This document shows, one piece after another, positions 48,101 to 57,662 of a stretch of DNA of 64,000 nt; position 1 is the first letter of the stretch; the number at the start of each line of letters is the position of its first letter. Made by a program: the position numbers and the translations under genes. The notes below the pieces were generated by a model. That model was not told the origin of the DNA. It did not search any database and saw nothing but the letters and a program-made list of their open reading frames with translations. The DNA is from Leptolyngbya sp. PCC 7375 (GTDB taxonomy: Bacteria; Cyanobacteriota; Cyanobacteriia; Phormidesmidales; Phormidesmidaceae): positions 1,412,486 through 1,476,485 of the forward strand of contig NZ_JH993797.1 in the NCBI RefSeq assembly GCF_000316115.1, given 5' to 3'.

Positions 48101-48886
48101 TTAACCTGCTAGATAGGCTTTGCCTCGCTCAAGGCGATTATTAACTTCGTCCCAATTGACGACGTTCCACCAGGCGTTAAGGTAATCTCCTCGACGGTTT
48201 TGATACTTCAGATAATAGGCATGTTCCCAAACATCGTTGCCCATGATGGGGTAGTAACCATCCATCAAAGGACTGTCCTGGTTGGGAGTGTTCATCACGG
48301 TTAGTCGACCATTTCTGTCTAACACCAACCATACCCAACCGCTGCCAAACCGAGTTTTACCGGCACTATTAAAGGTCTGTTTGAAGGTTTCAAAGTCTCC
48401 AAAGGCCTGATTGATGGCTGCGGCAATGGCTCCACTAGGACGTTCCTGACCGTCGGGGGTCATGATTTCCCAGAACATGGTGTGGTTGGCATGGCCGCCA
48501 CCGTTCTTGCGCACAGTTGCTCGGATATTTAAGGGAAGGTTATTTATGTTACTAAGTAACTCCTCTATAGATTTTGTCTGTAGCTCGGGATAGTTTGCGA
48601 TCGCACCATTCAATTTCCTGACATACCCAGCATGGTGCCGGTCATGGTGCACCGTCATGGTCTCGGTATCAATATAGTCATTCAGTGCATCATAGGCATA
48701 GGGCAGCGGAGGAAGGGTAAATTCCTTTGCTGCGGTCTGATCAGCAATCCTGTTGAGAGGAGGCAGGATCTGTCTTGTTGTTTCATTAGTAGCCGCAACA
48801 ACTGCCACTGGCTGCGCGCTACCCCATAGCAAAGTCATTACCAATGCAACGGGAAAAAGCCACACAAATAAGCGTTTAAGTTTCAT
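48101..48886 (-). CDS. Superoxide dismutase (Fe/Mn type), exported
   Basis: The 261-residue product has a signal peptide ([18 protein letters not shown]) and a full SOD domain with metal ligands in [17 protein letters not shown], and DVWEHAYYL (Asp and His). The motif [11 protein letters not shown] and NQDSPLMDG resemble Mn-SODs of cyanobacteria that sit in the thylakoid lumen or periplasm. It removes superoxide formed outside the cytosol. Start ATG at 48886 leads directly into the signal segment. Confidence 0.92.
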   Translation of the reverse strand: MKLKRLFVWLFPVALVMTLLWGSAQPVAVVAATNETTRQILPPLNRIADQTAAKEFTLPPLPYAYDALNDYIDTETMTVHHDRHHAGYVRKLNGAIANYPELQTKSIEELLSNINNLPLNIRATVRKNGGGHANHTMFWEIMTPDGQERPSGAIAAAINQAFGDFETFKQTFNSAGKTRFGSGWVWLVLDRNGRLTVMNTPNQDSPLMDGYYPIMGNDVWEHAYYLKYQNRRGDYLNAWWNVVNWDEVNNRLERGKAYLAG

Positions 48887-49267
48887 GGGGAATACCCTGC
48901 GAAATCACATCTGCTCATTCATGCTGCCAAGGGTCCCACCATGATTACTAGAGTTACGAACAATGAACCTTGATGAAAAAATAATTTTTAATCTTTACTG
49001 AAACCTTATCAGGAACTTCTGGGCGGGAAATCTATCAGATTGAAGATCGTTTACTTAGACTGCCGCTGATTTTCCTAGACAATAAGGAACTCTATGAAAA
49101 AAGATACTTACAGATACCCGTATAAGCTTTAAGAATTACTGACAAATATCTGCCTCAAAAGTATTTGTAGCTACACTGCAAAAGGGTTGCTTCAGGGCAA
49201 TACTCGGATTGATATTATCTCTTTAATTAGTGTTTTATTTGTTCCATAATCTTTGACTAATCGTCGT
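48887..49267. other. Region upstream of SOD
   Basis: About 380 AT-rich bases between the SOD gene and the small peptide promoter. I see no gene or repeat of note. Confidence 0.4.
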
Positions 49268-49296
49268 TTGACATAGCCCTACATCAGTTGCAGAAT
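49268..49296 (+). promoter_or_regulatory. Predicted sigma-70-like promoter
   Basis: TTGACA (49268-49273) is a perfect -35; CAGAAT (49291-49296) fits the -10 at four of six positions with the standard 17-base spacer. It lies 69 bases before the small peptide start. A small inverted repeat (CATGGT...ACCATG, 49313-49328) follows. Confidence 0.4.
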
Positions 49297-49364
49297 CAGT
49301 CGATGTTTGTACCATGGTTTTTACCATGCAATAGCTAACCGTGCCTTGAGATGGGAGGACGACT

Positions 49365-49502
49365 ATGAATTTAGATGGAATCGGTGAAGAGCAAGTACAT
49401 GCGCTCTTAATGTTAATTGTCTTGAATATAATTATCTTTGCAGCTTTGATAACCAAAGTTCAGGCTGAATTGGCTGTGTCGGGCCTGTGTGCTCTGTTTT
49501 AG
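49365..49502 (+). CDS. Possible 45-residue membrane peptide
   Basis: A 46-codon frame with a good ribosome site (GGGAGG 6 bases before the ATG) encodes a peptide with one membrane segment (ALLMLIVLNIIIFAALI, about residues 13-30). It is followed 28 bases later by the GMC oxidoreductase start and preceded by a promoter-like sequence, so it could be the first gene of a two-gene unit. No homologue known to me. Confidence 0.4.
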   Translation: MNLDGIGEEQVHALLMLIVLNIIIFAALITKVQAELAVSGLCALF

Positions 49503-49530
49503 TAAATGATCTGGTGGCAAGGGGTGCTTT

Positions 49531-51039
49531 GTGATTATTGATGATCAGCAGTATGACGTAATTATTGTCGGTACTGGTGCAGGGGGCGGTACCCTAGCCT
49601 GTAAACTGGCACCCACCGGTAAAAAGATTTTGATCCTGGAGCGGGGAGACTTTATGCCCCTTGCAGAACAAAATCGCAGTGACGTCGACGTCTTTAAACG
49701 AGAACGTTACCATGCTCCCGAGCAATGGTACGACACTGCTGGCGAGCCCTTCTCCCCTCAGATGAACTATGCCGTAGGTGGCAATACTAAAATCTACGGG
49801 GCTGCCTTGCTAAGAATGCGAGAACGAGACTTTGAGCGGGTAGAACATCAGACAGGCGTTTCCCTGGAGTGGTGTTTAAAGTATGCCGATTTTGAGCCTT
49901 ACTACACTGAAGCTGAACAGCTGTATAAGGTGCATGGCACCCTCGATGGCGATCCAACGGAGCCTGAGCATAGTCGAGAGTATCCCTATGAAGCGATTAA
50001 CCAAGAGCAAGAGATTGAAGCAATAATGGGTGCGATCGCAACCCAGAACCTCCACCCCGCTTGTCTACCCTTGGGCCTCACTCGCCAGGACGATGACCCC
50101 ACCAACGATTCTGAAGTCAGCGGCATTGCCCCTGCCCTCACCCAATCCAACGTCACCCTCAAAACCGAAGCTAGGGTGGTCGCTCTCCACACTGATCCCT
50201 CCGGTCAGATTGTCAAAGCGGTGGAAACCCAAATTGGCGACCAAACCTACTTATTCTTTGCTCATATTGTTGTCCTATCCTGTGGTGCTGTTAATTCAGC
50301 TGCTCTGTTACTTCAGTCAGCTAATGAGCAACACCCCTGCGGTCTAGCCAATAGTTCTGACCTGGTGGGTCGTAATCTGATGAAAAGCTTACTGACAGCC
50401 GTGGTACAGCTCACGAATAAAACTAACTCAGGAGATTTTCCTAAAACTGTCTACATTAACGATTTTTACTGGGGAGATACCGATTTTCCCTACCCGATGG
50501 GGCATATCTACAATACAGGTGGCCTGCTCAGCGACATTATTTTTGCTGAGGCTCCCCCACTGCTCTCAATTCTGGCCAAATACATGCCTGATTTTGGCCT
50601 CAAACAGCTAGCGACTCGCTCCATTGGCTGGTGGATTCAGACTGAAGACTTACCTGACCTCAACAACCGTGTGCGCATCGACCATAACAAACTCTACATT
50701 GACTATACTCCCAATAATTTAGAGGCCCATGATCGTCTGGTTTATCGTTGGATAGAGGTGCTAAAGACCATTGAAAAAGACTTAGGTGGCTTTCAGCGCG
50801 GTACCCATCCCCGTGGTGAGGTGCCTATCCAGGTGATGGCTAACCAATGCGGCACCTGCCGATTTGGGAATGACCGGACTACGTCGGTTTTGAATCCTAA
50901 CTGCCGCACCCATGACGTGGATAATCTTTATGTGGTGGACAGCAGTTTCTTTCCGTCTAATGCCAGCGTAAGTCCGGCGCTGACGGTGATTGCCAACGCC
51001 TTGCGGGTAGGAGACCATTTAATTGAGCGGTTGATGTAG
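49531..51039 (+). CDS. GMC-family FAD oxidoreductase
   Basis: The 502-residue product starts at a GTG after AAGGGG. It has the FAD motif VIIVGTGAGGGTLA, the GMC signature (AVGGNTKIYGAALLR) and the C-terminal NVASVSPA-like FPSNASVSPALTVIANALR. A CGTCRFG segment near 440 is typical for the gluconate dehydrogenase/cholesterol oxidase side of the family. It oxidises an alcohol, probably a sugar or sterol-like one, in the cytosol. Its stop TAG (51037-51039) is inside the dispersed repeat. Confidence 0.85.
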   Translation: MIIDDQQYDVIIVGTGAGGGTLACKLAPTGKKILILERGDFMPLAEQNRSDVDVFKRERYHAPEQWYDTAGEPFSPQMNYAVGGNTKIYGAALLRMRERDFERVEHQTGVSLEWCLKYADFEPYYTEAEQLYKVHGTLDGDPTEPEHSREYPYEAINQEQEIEAIMGAIATQNLHPACLPLGLTRQDDDPTNDSEVSGIAPALTQSNVTLKTEARVVALHTDPSGQIVKAVETQIGDQTYLFFAHIVVLSCGAVNSAALLLQSANEQHPCGLANSSDLVGRNLMKSLLTAVVQLTNKTNSGDFPKTVYINDFYWGDTDFPYPMGHIYNTGGLLSDIIFAEAPPLLSILAKYMPDFGLKQLATRSIGWWIQTEDLPDLNNRVRIDHNKLYIDYTPNNLEAHDRLVYRWIEVLKTIEKDLGGFQRGTHPRGEVPIQVMANQCGTCRFGNDRTTSVLNPNCRTHDVDNLYVVDSSFFPSNASVSPALTVIANALRVGDHLIERLM

Positions 51040-51086
51040 GGGCGTTCCATGGTTGGTGTAGGGGCGTTCCATGGAACACCCCTACA
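51035..51086. repeat. Dispersed palindrome, one and a half copies, supplying a stop codon
   Basis: TGTAGGGGCGTTCCATGG at 51035-51052 is repeated at 51057 and completed to a palindrome ending CACCCCTACA at 51086. The first TAG is the stop of the GMC gene. Confidence 0.85.
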
Positions 51087-51190
51087 CCTAGAAATCATTA
51101 AACCCTCATGCCTCAGCGTTTTTAGAAGCATCGGGGCTGTCTGCTCTACCATTGCCTACAATAGAAATACTCTCAAGTGGCCAACCGACC

Positions 51191-51766
51191 ATGAGTCAAG
51201 CTGTTTCAGCCCCATATCTGACCCTAGAGCAGTACCTTGCCTACACTGCTGGTACTGAAACCCGCTATGAACTTGTCGATGGAGCCCTAGTTGAAATGCC
51301 GCCGGAATCGGATGAAAATCTCAGCATTGCTAGAACCCTGCTTTTAGAGCTGGTCAAGCATTTTCCTGCGGAGCTAGTAACCTGGGGTACCGAAATTGAG
51401 GTCAGTGGCCGCCGTGTTAGTTGCCGCATTCCTGACTTACTGGTTCATTCTGAGGAATCTAAGGCTGCTCTGGCTGGAGCCAAACGCGCTACTATTACCC
51501 ACGATATGGCACCCCCAGCGTTGGTCATTGAAGCTGTATCGCCAGGACAAACCAACCGAGACCGGGATTATCGCTACAAACACACTGAATATGCGGCGAG
51601 AGCAATTGCAGAATACTGGATTGTTGACCCCGAGACCCGTCAAATTACCGTATGCGTTTGGGAGAACGGCATGTATGAAGATGCTGTTTATAAAGAGAAT
51701 GAAAAGATAAGTTCTACCCTGGCTCCTAAGTTTGGTTTAACCCCCAATGCTATTTTCAAAGAATAA
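51191..51766 (+). CDS. Uma2-family endonuclease-like protein (DUF820)
   Basis: The product, 191 residues from the ATG at 51191, has the Uma2 PD-(D/E)xK core: RYELVDGALVEM, CRIPDLLV, PALVIEAVSPGQTNRDRD and YWIVDPETRQI. The frame is open from a TTG 13 codons earlier, less likely. Uma2 proteins are among the most multiplied families in cyanobacteria; no member has a settled role. No operon partner apparent. Confidence 0.8.
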   Translation: MSQAVSAPYLTLEQYLAYTAGTETRYELVDGALVEMPPESDENLSIARTLLLELVKHFPAELVTWGTEIEVSGRRVSCRIPDLLVHSEESKAALAGAKRATITHDMAPPALVIEAVSPGQTNRDRDYRYKHTEYAARAIAEYWIVDPETRQITVCVWENGMYEDAVYKENEKISSTLAPKFGLTPNAIFKE

Positions 51767-51804
51767 AGCAAGGGCGTAAATTAAACATTGCAAATTGTTT
51801 CCCT

Positions 51805-53790
51805 ATGTCCCTGTTACCCCATCTCTCCCAAGTTTCTAATCTGCGTCAAGCCCTTGCTGTTCAGCTTGAAGCGATGATCAAAACGCTTCAGCCGCTGCAA
51901 GATACGTTTGATCTTACCCAGCCCCTCACCGATCTCTCGGCTGCTAGTCAAGGTCTGCGCCAGGGAGTCTTTCGCCTCATGGTGCTAGGGGATATGAAAC
52001 GGGGGAAGAGTACGTTTCTCAATGCACTACTGGGAGAACCCTTATTGCCCAGCAACGTGAACCCTTGCACGGCCTTACTGACGGTGCTGCGCTATGGTCC
52101 TACCCCTGAAGCAACGGTTTACTTCAACGATGACCGACCGCCTGAGCAGTTAGACATTGAGACATTTACCCAACGGTACACCATCGACCCAGCTGATATG
52201 CGTCAGGATGGCAGTACCCCACCTTTTGCCCATGTTAGCCATGCGGTGATTCACTATCCACTATCGCTGTTAGAAAACGGTGTTGAAATTGTTGATAGTC
52301 CGGGTCTCAACGATACTGAAGCTCTGAATAAACTTTCCCTTGGCTATATCCAAAGCTGTCATGCAATTTTGTTTATGCTGCGGGCTACACAGCCTTGTAC
52401 TCTGGCTGAGCGTCGCTATCTCAATAACTACTTGCAACATAAAGGGCTGTCGCTGTTTTTCTTGCTGAATGCCTGGGACCACATTAAGGACAGTTTGCTA
52501 GATCCCGATGATCCTGATGAATTGGCCCAGGCAGAATCCCGCCTGCATCAGGTGTTTCACAGTACCCTGAAAGACTATTGCGATCGCTACGACCAGCGGG
52601 TATTTCCCATTTCTGCCCTGGAGGTGCTGCGTCAGCGGATTAAGACTCCAGATGAGCCCATTCGCGATCCAGGATTTTCGCAGTTTTTGCTCACCCTGGA
52701 TCAGTTTCTTACCCATGAGCGGACCCAGGCTGAGTTTCAACCATTAGTGGCTTTATCTCGCCGTACGCTGGCAGAACTTACGGAAAAGGTGCAGCTGCGT
52801 CAGACTCTATTGGCGCAAAGCGTAGCTGAGCTGAAGCAAACTATTTTGCAGCTGGCTCCGGTGTTTGAACAACTGGTGGTGATCCGCGATCAGTTTCAGC
52901 AGGAGATTCGGGCGAGTTGCGATCGCAACGCCACAGCCACCACTACCTCCTTTAAGGACTTTATCCTCAGTCTGGAAACCACCTTTGAAAAAGACTTTGC
53001 CCCTTACCAACCCGATCTCTCCCTGTTAGATCTTGTCAGCCCTGCCGGTCGGCAACAGTTTAACCAATCCCTAGAGACTGCCTTTCAACGCTATCTCAAC
53101 GATCGACTTTTACACTGGAGTCGTACCCTGGAGCCCACCTTACGCAGTGCTTTTCAAGCTCTGTCTAAACGGGCCGCCCACTATGGTACTTCCTACAACC
53201 AAATCACCCAGCAAATTCTAAATACCCTCAGCGGTCAGTTCGTGGAGCTTCCCCTCGACAACAGCCAACCCAGCTGGGCAGAATGGGCCATTGATGCCCT
53301 CAACCAACCGACAGATACCCCCGAAGTTAAAGCCGTTCTGGCCAGCATCGACCTACAGAGCATTCTGATTAATGTAGTCGCTGCCATCGGTGCCAGCCTT
53401 TTGGCTTCCAGTCTGATCAGCACCATCGCCGGACCCATTACCCTAGGGATTGCCAGCCTGGGCATCGGAGCCTTCCAAATTGACCAAACCCGTCGTGCCT
53501 TAGTCGAAGCGGCGCGCCAGGAACTCAGAACCCACCTACCCCGCATTGCCGCTGAACAGCAGCAACCTATCCATTCAGCCATTATTCAGTACTTTCGCGA
53601 CTATGAGCAATCCGTCATCAGTCGCCTGGATGCCGACATCAAAGCTCGCAAGGCTGATTTAGAAACCTTACTAACTCAAAAGCAAGACCAAGAACACCAG
53701 GGGCAACATGAATTAGACCAATTGCAGACGGCTTTAAATCAGCTACAGCAGGCAGATCAGGTGATTCAACAGCTTTATGGTCAGGTTTAG
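51805..53790 (+). CDS. Dynamin-like GTPase (BDLP type)
   Basis: The 661-residue product has GTPase motifs G1 GDMKRGKSTF (62-71), Thr89 in NPCTAL, G3 DSPGL (163-167) and G4 NAWDH (221-225), then long helical stalk segments and a hydrophobic paddle (about 515-555, GASLLASSLISTIAGPITLG). This is the layout of bacterial dynamin-like proteins such as cyanobacterial BDLP, which bind and remodel membranes. Some bacterial dynamins are linked to phage defence or membrane repair; no partner is seen here. Confidence 0.88.
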   Translation: MSLLPHLSQVSNLRQALAVQLEAMIKTLQPLQDTFDLTQPLTDLSAASQGLRQGVFRLMVLGDMKRGKSTFLNALLGEPLLPSNVNPCTALLTVLRYGPTPEATVYFNDDRPPEQLDIETFTQRYTIDPADMRQDGSTPPFAHVSHAVIHYPLSLLENGVEIVDSPGLNDTEALNKLSLGYIQSCHAILFMLRATQPCTLAERRYLNNYLQHKGLSLFFLLNAWDHIKDSLLDPDDPDELAQAESRLHQVFHSTLKDYCDRYDQRVFPISALEVLRQRIKTPDEPIRDPGFSQFLLTLDQFLTHERTQAEFQPLVALSRRTLAELTEKVQLRQTLLAQSVAELKQTILQLAPVFEQLVVIRDQFQQEIRASCDRNATATTTSFKDFILSLETTFEKDFAPYQPDLSLLDLVSPAGRQQFNQSLETAFQRYLNDRLLHWSRTLEPTLRSAFQALSKRAAHYGTSYNQITQQILNTLSGQFVELPLDNSQPSWAEWAIDALNQPTDTPEVKAVLASIDLQSILINVVAAIGASLLASSLISTIAGPITLGIASLGIGAFQIDQTRRALVEAARQELRTHLPRIAAEQQQPIHSAIIQYFRDYEQSVISRLDADIKARKADLETLLTQKQDQEHQGQHELDQLQTALNQLQQADQVIQQLYGQV

Positions 53791-54009
53791 GGAGTTTTTA
53801 GTTCTTGGTTTCTAGTTTTTAGTTTTTAGTTCTTGGGGCCTGATGGATATCTCGTAGGGGCTGTGCCTTGTGCCAGCCCTGCTACATTCCCCTCTAGACG
53901 TAAGCAGGGCTGCTTCCCAAGGTAATATATATTGGCTCAACCCCCTTGAGGAAAGACGTTCTTACTCTTTCTTTCCCTCAAAACTAATCACTAATCACTC
54001 CCCCCTCCC
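53791..54009. other. Low-complexity gap with a degraded dispersed repeat
   Basis: Contains a TTTTTAGTTCTTGG-type repeat run (53795-53837) and a GTAGGGGCTGTGCC...CCTGCTAC palindrome (53854-53883) similar to the dispersed family. No gene. Confidence 0.45.
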
Positions 54010-54645
54010 ATGCCTGATTTCAAACCCAACGACGGTCGTCTCTATGCCCCTGCCACTGAGCGTAATCGTGAGTTCATTCTCGCAGTGCTAGAGCGCGTTC
54101 TACCCAATCCAGGCACCGTGTTGGAAATTGCGAGCGGTACGGGTGAGCATGCTAGTTTTTTCGCCCCTAAACTAGCACCCCGACGGTGGTGGCCCAGCGA
54201 TATCAGTGCGCCCATGCTGAAGAGTATTGCCGCCTGGCAGCAGGCCACCAATGCTCGCTATCTACTCCCCCCCGTAGAACTCGATGTTTGCCATGACCCA
54301 TGGCCTGTGGAGGCAGATGAAAAGCGGTCGATTGATGCAATTGTCACCATTAATATGATCCACATTGCTCCGTGGAAAGCGTGTGAATTTTTGATGGCTG
54401 GGGCTGGGCGTGTACTGCCTGAAAAGGGTGTTCTTTACTTATATGGTCCCTTTAAGCGTAATGGTGAGCATACAGCGCCTAGTAATGCCATATTTGATGG
54501 CTGGCTGAAAGAACAGAATCCTGATTGGGGCGTGCGTGATTTAGAAACTGTTGAAGAGACGGCTAAGACACATCTGCTGGCTCTACAGGAGGTGGTTGAA
54601 ATGCCTGCTAATAATCTTTCGTTAGTGTTTCATAAACACCCTTAG
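54010..54645 (+). CDS. DUF938 SAM-dependent methyltransferase
   Basis: The 211-residue product matches the DUF938 family throughout: APATERNREFILAVLERVLP, the SAM motif VLEIASGTGEHASFFA (about 37-52), PSDISAPML, and the C-terminal MPANNLSLVF. Substrate unknown; the family is widespread in proteobacteria and cyanobacteria. Cytosolic. Confidence 0.9.
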   Translation: MPDFKPNDGRLYAPATERNREFILAVLERVLPNPGTVLEIASGTGEHASFFAPKLAPRRWWPSDISAPMLKSIAAWQQATNARYLLPPVELDVCHDPWPVEADEKRSIDAIVTINMIHIAPWKACEFLMAGAGRVLPEKGVLYLYGPFKRNGEHTAPSNAIFDGWLKEQNPDWGVRDLETVEETAKTHLLALQEVVEMPANNLSLVFHKHP

Positions 54646-54765
54646 TGTTACTCAAAGCCTTCAGAATTGATACTGTTGGCGAATTCAACATTTGTAAACA
54701 TTGGCGATAAAGCAAATATTGTTCAGGCCCGTTCGGCTGAGTTCACAATCCTGCATTACCTAATC

Positions 54766-54813
54766 CCCCCTTGGTAAGGGGGGAAACTCCGGTTCTCCCC
54801 CTTACCAAGGGGG
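54766..54813. repeat. 17-base perfect inverted repeat
   Basis: CCCCCTTGGTAAGGGGG (54766-54782) and its complement (54797-54813) form a stable hairpin between convergent genes. The core CCTTGGTAAGG is the same as the target duplication of the inner mobile element near 61.85 kb, meaning it is a frequent local repeat. Confidence 0.8.
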
Positions 54814-54842
54814 AGTTAGAGGGGGTGCTGTAACCGCGAACG

Positions 54843-56222
54843 CTAGTTTCCAATACTTGTGTGTACACGGCAGGTGCCAAGGGGGATGCGCAGGGTGAAA
54901 CAGGTGCCCTTGCCAGGGGAATAGGCCGCAGTCACCGTGCCCTGTAAGGAGGCGATCTGAGGACGCACTTGCTGACAGGGCGTTTCTGGATTGAGGCCGT
55001 ATCCATCGTCCCAAACACACATCACTAGATGCTGCTCTGCTTGCTTGGCCGCCAGCTGAATTCTGCCCAGAGCTGATTTCCCTTGCCGCTGTCGAACGGT
55101 AGGCATCTCAAGATCTTGTTTGAAGGCATAGTGTACCAGCTGTAGTAGCGGATCATATAGCCGCTGAGCGATGGCTTGGTCAATGAGAACTTCATTCTCT
55201 CGAATTTCTACCAGAACAGGTTTATCATGCTGTCTGGTTAAATCACTCAGGTTCTCCTGGCAGTTTAGGAATACCTGAGTGAGGGGCTGTTTTTTGACCA
55301 CAGAGATGGGTTTTGTGGGGAGTGTTTGTGGAGGGCTTGATGGCTGAGCGACTTGAATTTGGGGTGCTTTGCGAGGCATTGTTATTGGTTGGTTTAACCA
55401 TTGCCATAGGCCCTGCAATCGATTTGTTCGTTGGGGCACCTGTGTGCCCAGCTGTAGGAGGGCTGAACTCGGGGCACCTCCCTGGTTGCGATCGCCCTGT
55501 AGCACTTTTGTCTGGCCAGCACGATAGTCGTCCAATGCAATGTGAGCAATGTGAACAGTTTGGGCAGGATGCTGTTTGAGAGCCGCTAACGTCGCTTTGG
55601 CAATTGCCCCAAACCCCGGCAATTGAAGTGATTCAGCTAACCCAATGAAGACATCAGCGTGAATATGGAGTAGGGCTTTTAAAGAGTCAGGGTCAGGCGT
55701 TTTGAGAGCTTGGCTTAATTCATTTAAGTAGTCGGTGACGCCACTTTCAAAGATCGCCTGAGTGACATCAACCCCAAGCTCAATGGACGTGGGTAAATAG
55801 CTATCTTGACCAAACCGATCGCCTAGGTTTTCCTGTAGCTGTGAGACGATAGTCGCTATCCGGTCCAACATATTGGACTCATCAATGGGTTCTTTGGCTA
55901 ACCGTACTGAGACCATCAGTTCTAAGCAGTTGTACCCTTCAAAAATTAAATCTTTTACTGTGGGAGTGAGGTTGGCATCTGGAGTGCACAATGCCTTGAA
56001 TGCATTTTCTAATGCCTGGGTGATGGTTTTGATAACATCTAAACCTACGGTTGCTGCGGCCCCTTTCAGGGTATGGGCTAAACGCATCAATGTATGCGCT
56101 TTCTGGATACTAAAGTTTTGACTTAGAGCTTGAAGCTCATCCCCTATTTGCTGAAGTAATTGAGCAGCCTCCTGTTGAAAATAGGTTGGCGGTGGTTGTA
56201 AGATGGCCTGATTAGAACTCAT
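54843..56222 (-). CDS. CheA-like protein with Hpt domain and reduced kinase region
   Basis: The 459-residue product begins with an Hpt domain (His50 in AHTLKGAAA), a second helical domain (about 155-245), a linker, and a C-terminal HATPase_c-like region in which the N box is LVHYAFKQDLE and the G1 box DDGYGLNPE, both weaker than in active kinases. There is no CheW-like or receiver domain, so it is shorter than normal CheA (over 650 residues). It may be a phosphotransfer protein rather than a kinase. A PatA-like regulator gene is upstream on the same strand. Confidence 0.7.
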   Translation of the reverse strand: MSSNQAILQPPPTYFQQEAAQLLQQIGDELQALSQNFSIQKAHTLMRLAHTLKGAAATVGLDVIKTITQALENAFKALCTPDANLTPTVKDLIFEGYNCLELMVSVRLAKEPIDESNMLDRIATIVSQLQENLGDRFGQDSYLPTSIELGVDVTQAIFESGVTDYLNELSQALKTPDPDSLKALLHIHADVFIGLAESLQLPGFGAIAKATLAALKQHPAQTVHIAHIALDDYRAGQTKVLQGDRNQGGAPSSALLQLGTQVPQRTNRLQGLWQWLNQPITMPRKAPQIQVAQPSSPPQTLPTKPISVVKKQPLTQVFLNCQENLSDLTRQHDKPVLVEIRENEVLIDQAIAQRLYDPLLQLVHYAFKQDLEMPTVRQRQGKSALGRIQLAAKQAEQHLVMCVWDDGYGLNPETPCQQVRPQIASLQGTVTAAYSPGKGTCFTLRIPLGTCRVHTSIGN

Positions 56223-56342
56223 GATGACTTAAGGAATATAACGCTATGATTTCCTAACAGAAGGATAGATGATATCTATTCTGTTAAGCTACATTTATTG
56301 TGTTGTAGTTGTTACCGTCTCCGGTGTTGCCCCGTGTCTCGG

Positions 56343-57662
56343 TTAAATAGACGATGGTGATAGCCTGTGAAACTGAGCTGGACTGGTTGATGTCACTGGC
56401 TCAGTTTGTAAATGCTTGAGCACCACTTTCAAAACTCGCTTGGGTTTAATGGGTTTGCCCAAAAAACCGTTGGAACCGACCACTTTGGCCCGTACTCGAT
56501 CGGGAATACTGTTGTTGTTAGTCATGATGATAACTGGAACGTCTTTAAGTGCCGAGATTCTCCGAATCTGAGCACAGAGTTCATAACCATTGACCACAGG
56601 CATAACCAGATCGAGAAAAATTAGCTGAGGTTTAAGCTCCAATAGCTTGGTGAGAGCCTGTAAAGAATCAGAAATATTGACATAATGATAGTCTGATTCT
56701 TTGAAAATATCGGCCATTGCCTGGCTATCTGCTAGATTGTCGTCAACATAAGCGACGACAGCTTTATCCTTATCATTGTTTGCTTGACTGCAAGCACAAG
56801 GTCTGTGGCGATTGGCCGGGTTAGCCTTAATGCTAGAGGTAACGGCTGCTCTCTTTTTAGCTACAGAATGATTATTGCCAGAAGACGGTACAAAAGATGT
56901 TGGGGTACTTCTTGGCTTGGTACAGGGGGTAGATGATAAATCTTTCACGTTGACCAGCTTAATCAAATCCCGACGGATGTGGGGAATCAATGACTGTGTT
57001 AGTAAAATCAGGGGTTGGCCTGTTTTCACGGCTAAATCTCGCAGGGTTAACCGACCATCAGCTAATTTTTCTAACTCGCGAAATGTCGCCTCTGATGTGC
57101 GCTCCCGAAGAATATCAGCTCTGATAATCTTCGGGGCTAGATTAGGGTTGTAATCAGTTAGATTTGCCTGTTGCCAGTCATTCCAATCTTGTTGAACCTG
57201 CTGCCAGATAGGTTCTCGATGGAGGCCGATACAAGGAAAGTTAGCCCCGTTGCGGGAGCTAACTTTATAAATTAGTTTCTGCGAGGTTTTGAGCTCTAGT
57301 GTCGCCTGGTGGATGATATCGAACAGAATTTCAGAAATGCAGCCGATGACGACTTGAGAAAATTGCTCCCGACTAAACTTTTGTTGCATAACTAATTGCG
57401 CCATCACTTTATAGTTTTCAGGTTGATGGGCAATGTCATGAATGGCTTTCTTGCTTAAATCCGGAGAATATTTGAGGCATTGGCGATGCCAACGGCGCTT
57501 TGAATGGGTGCGGGTATTAGCCCAAACAATTTGACCAACGAGAAAATATAGGAACCATTCGACCTCGTTATGGGTCCCTATTGCAAGTACTCCGGTAAAC
57601 AGGCTCTCTTTAGCTCTCTGGATTTTGTGATTTAACTCACCAAGAATGAATACATTTGACAT
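56343..57662 (-). CDS. PatA-like response regulator (PATAN + receiver)
   Basis: The 439-residue product has an N-terminal PATAN domain (about 1-250; SLFTGVLAIG, EWFLYFLVGQIVWA) and a C-terminal receiver (about 300-420) with the acidic pair (YVDDN), phosphorylation site LIFLDLVMP and Lys of LGKPIKP. PatA/TaxP/PixG-type proteins regulate phototaxis or heterocyst pattern, usually with a CheA partner. Here the CheA-like protein is 120 bases downstream, which fits, but the usual CheY, CheW and receptor genes are missing. Confidence 0.8.
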   Translation of the reverse strand: MSNVFILGELNHKIQRAKESLFTGVLAIGTHNEVEWFLYFLVGQIVWANTRTHSKRRWHRQCLKYSPDLSKKAIHDIAHQPENYKVMAQLVMQQKFSREQFSQVVIGCISEILFDIIHQATLELKTSQKLIYKVSSRNGANFPCIGLHREPIWQQVQQDWNDWQQANLTDYNPNLAPKIIRADILRERTSEATFRELEKLADGRLTLRDLAVKTGQPLILLTQSLIPHIRRDLIKLVNVKDLSSTPCTKPRSTPTSFVPSSGNNHSVAKKRAAVTSSIKANPANRHRPCACSQANNDKDKAVVAYVDDNLADSQAMADIFKESDYHYVNISDSLQALTKLLELKPQLIFLDLVMPVVNGYELCAQIRRISALKDVPVIIMTNNNSIPDRVRAKVVGSNGFLGKPIKPKRVLKVVLKHLQTEPVTSTSPAQFHRLSPSSI

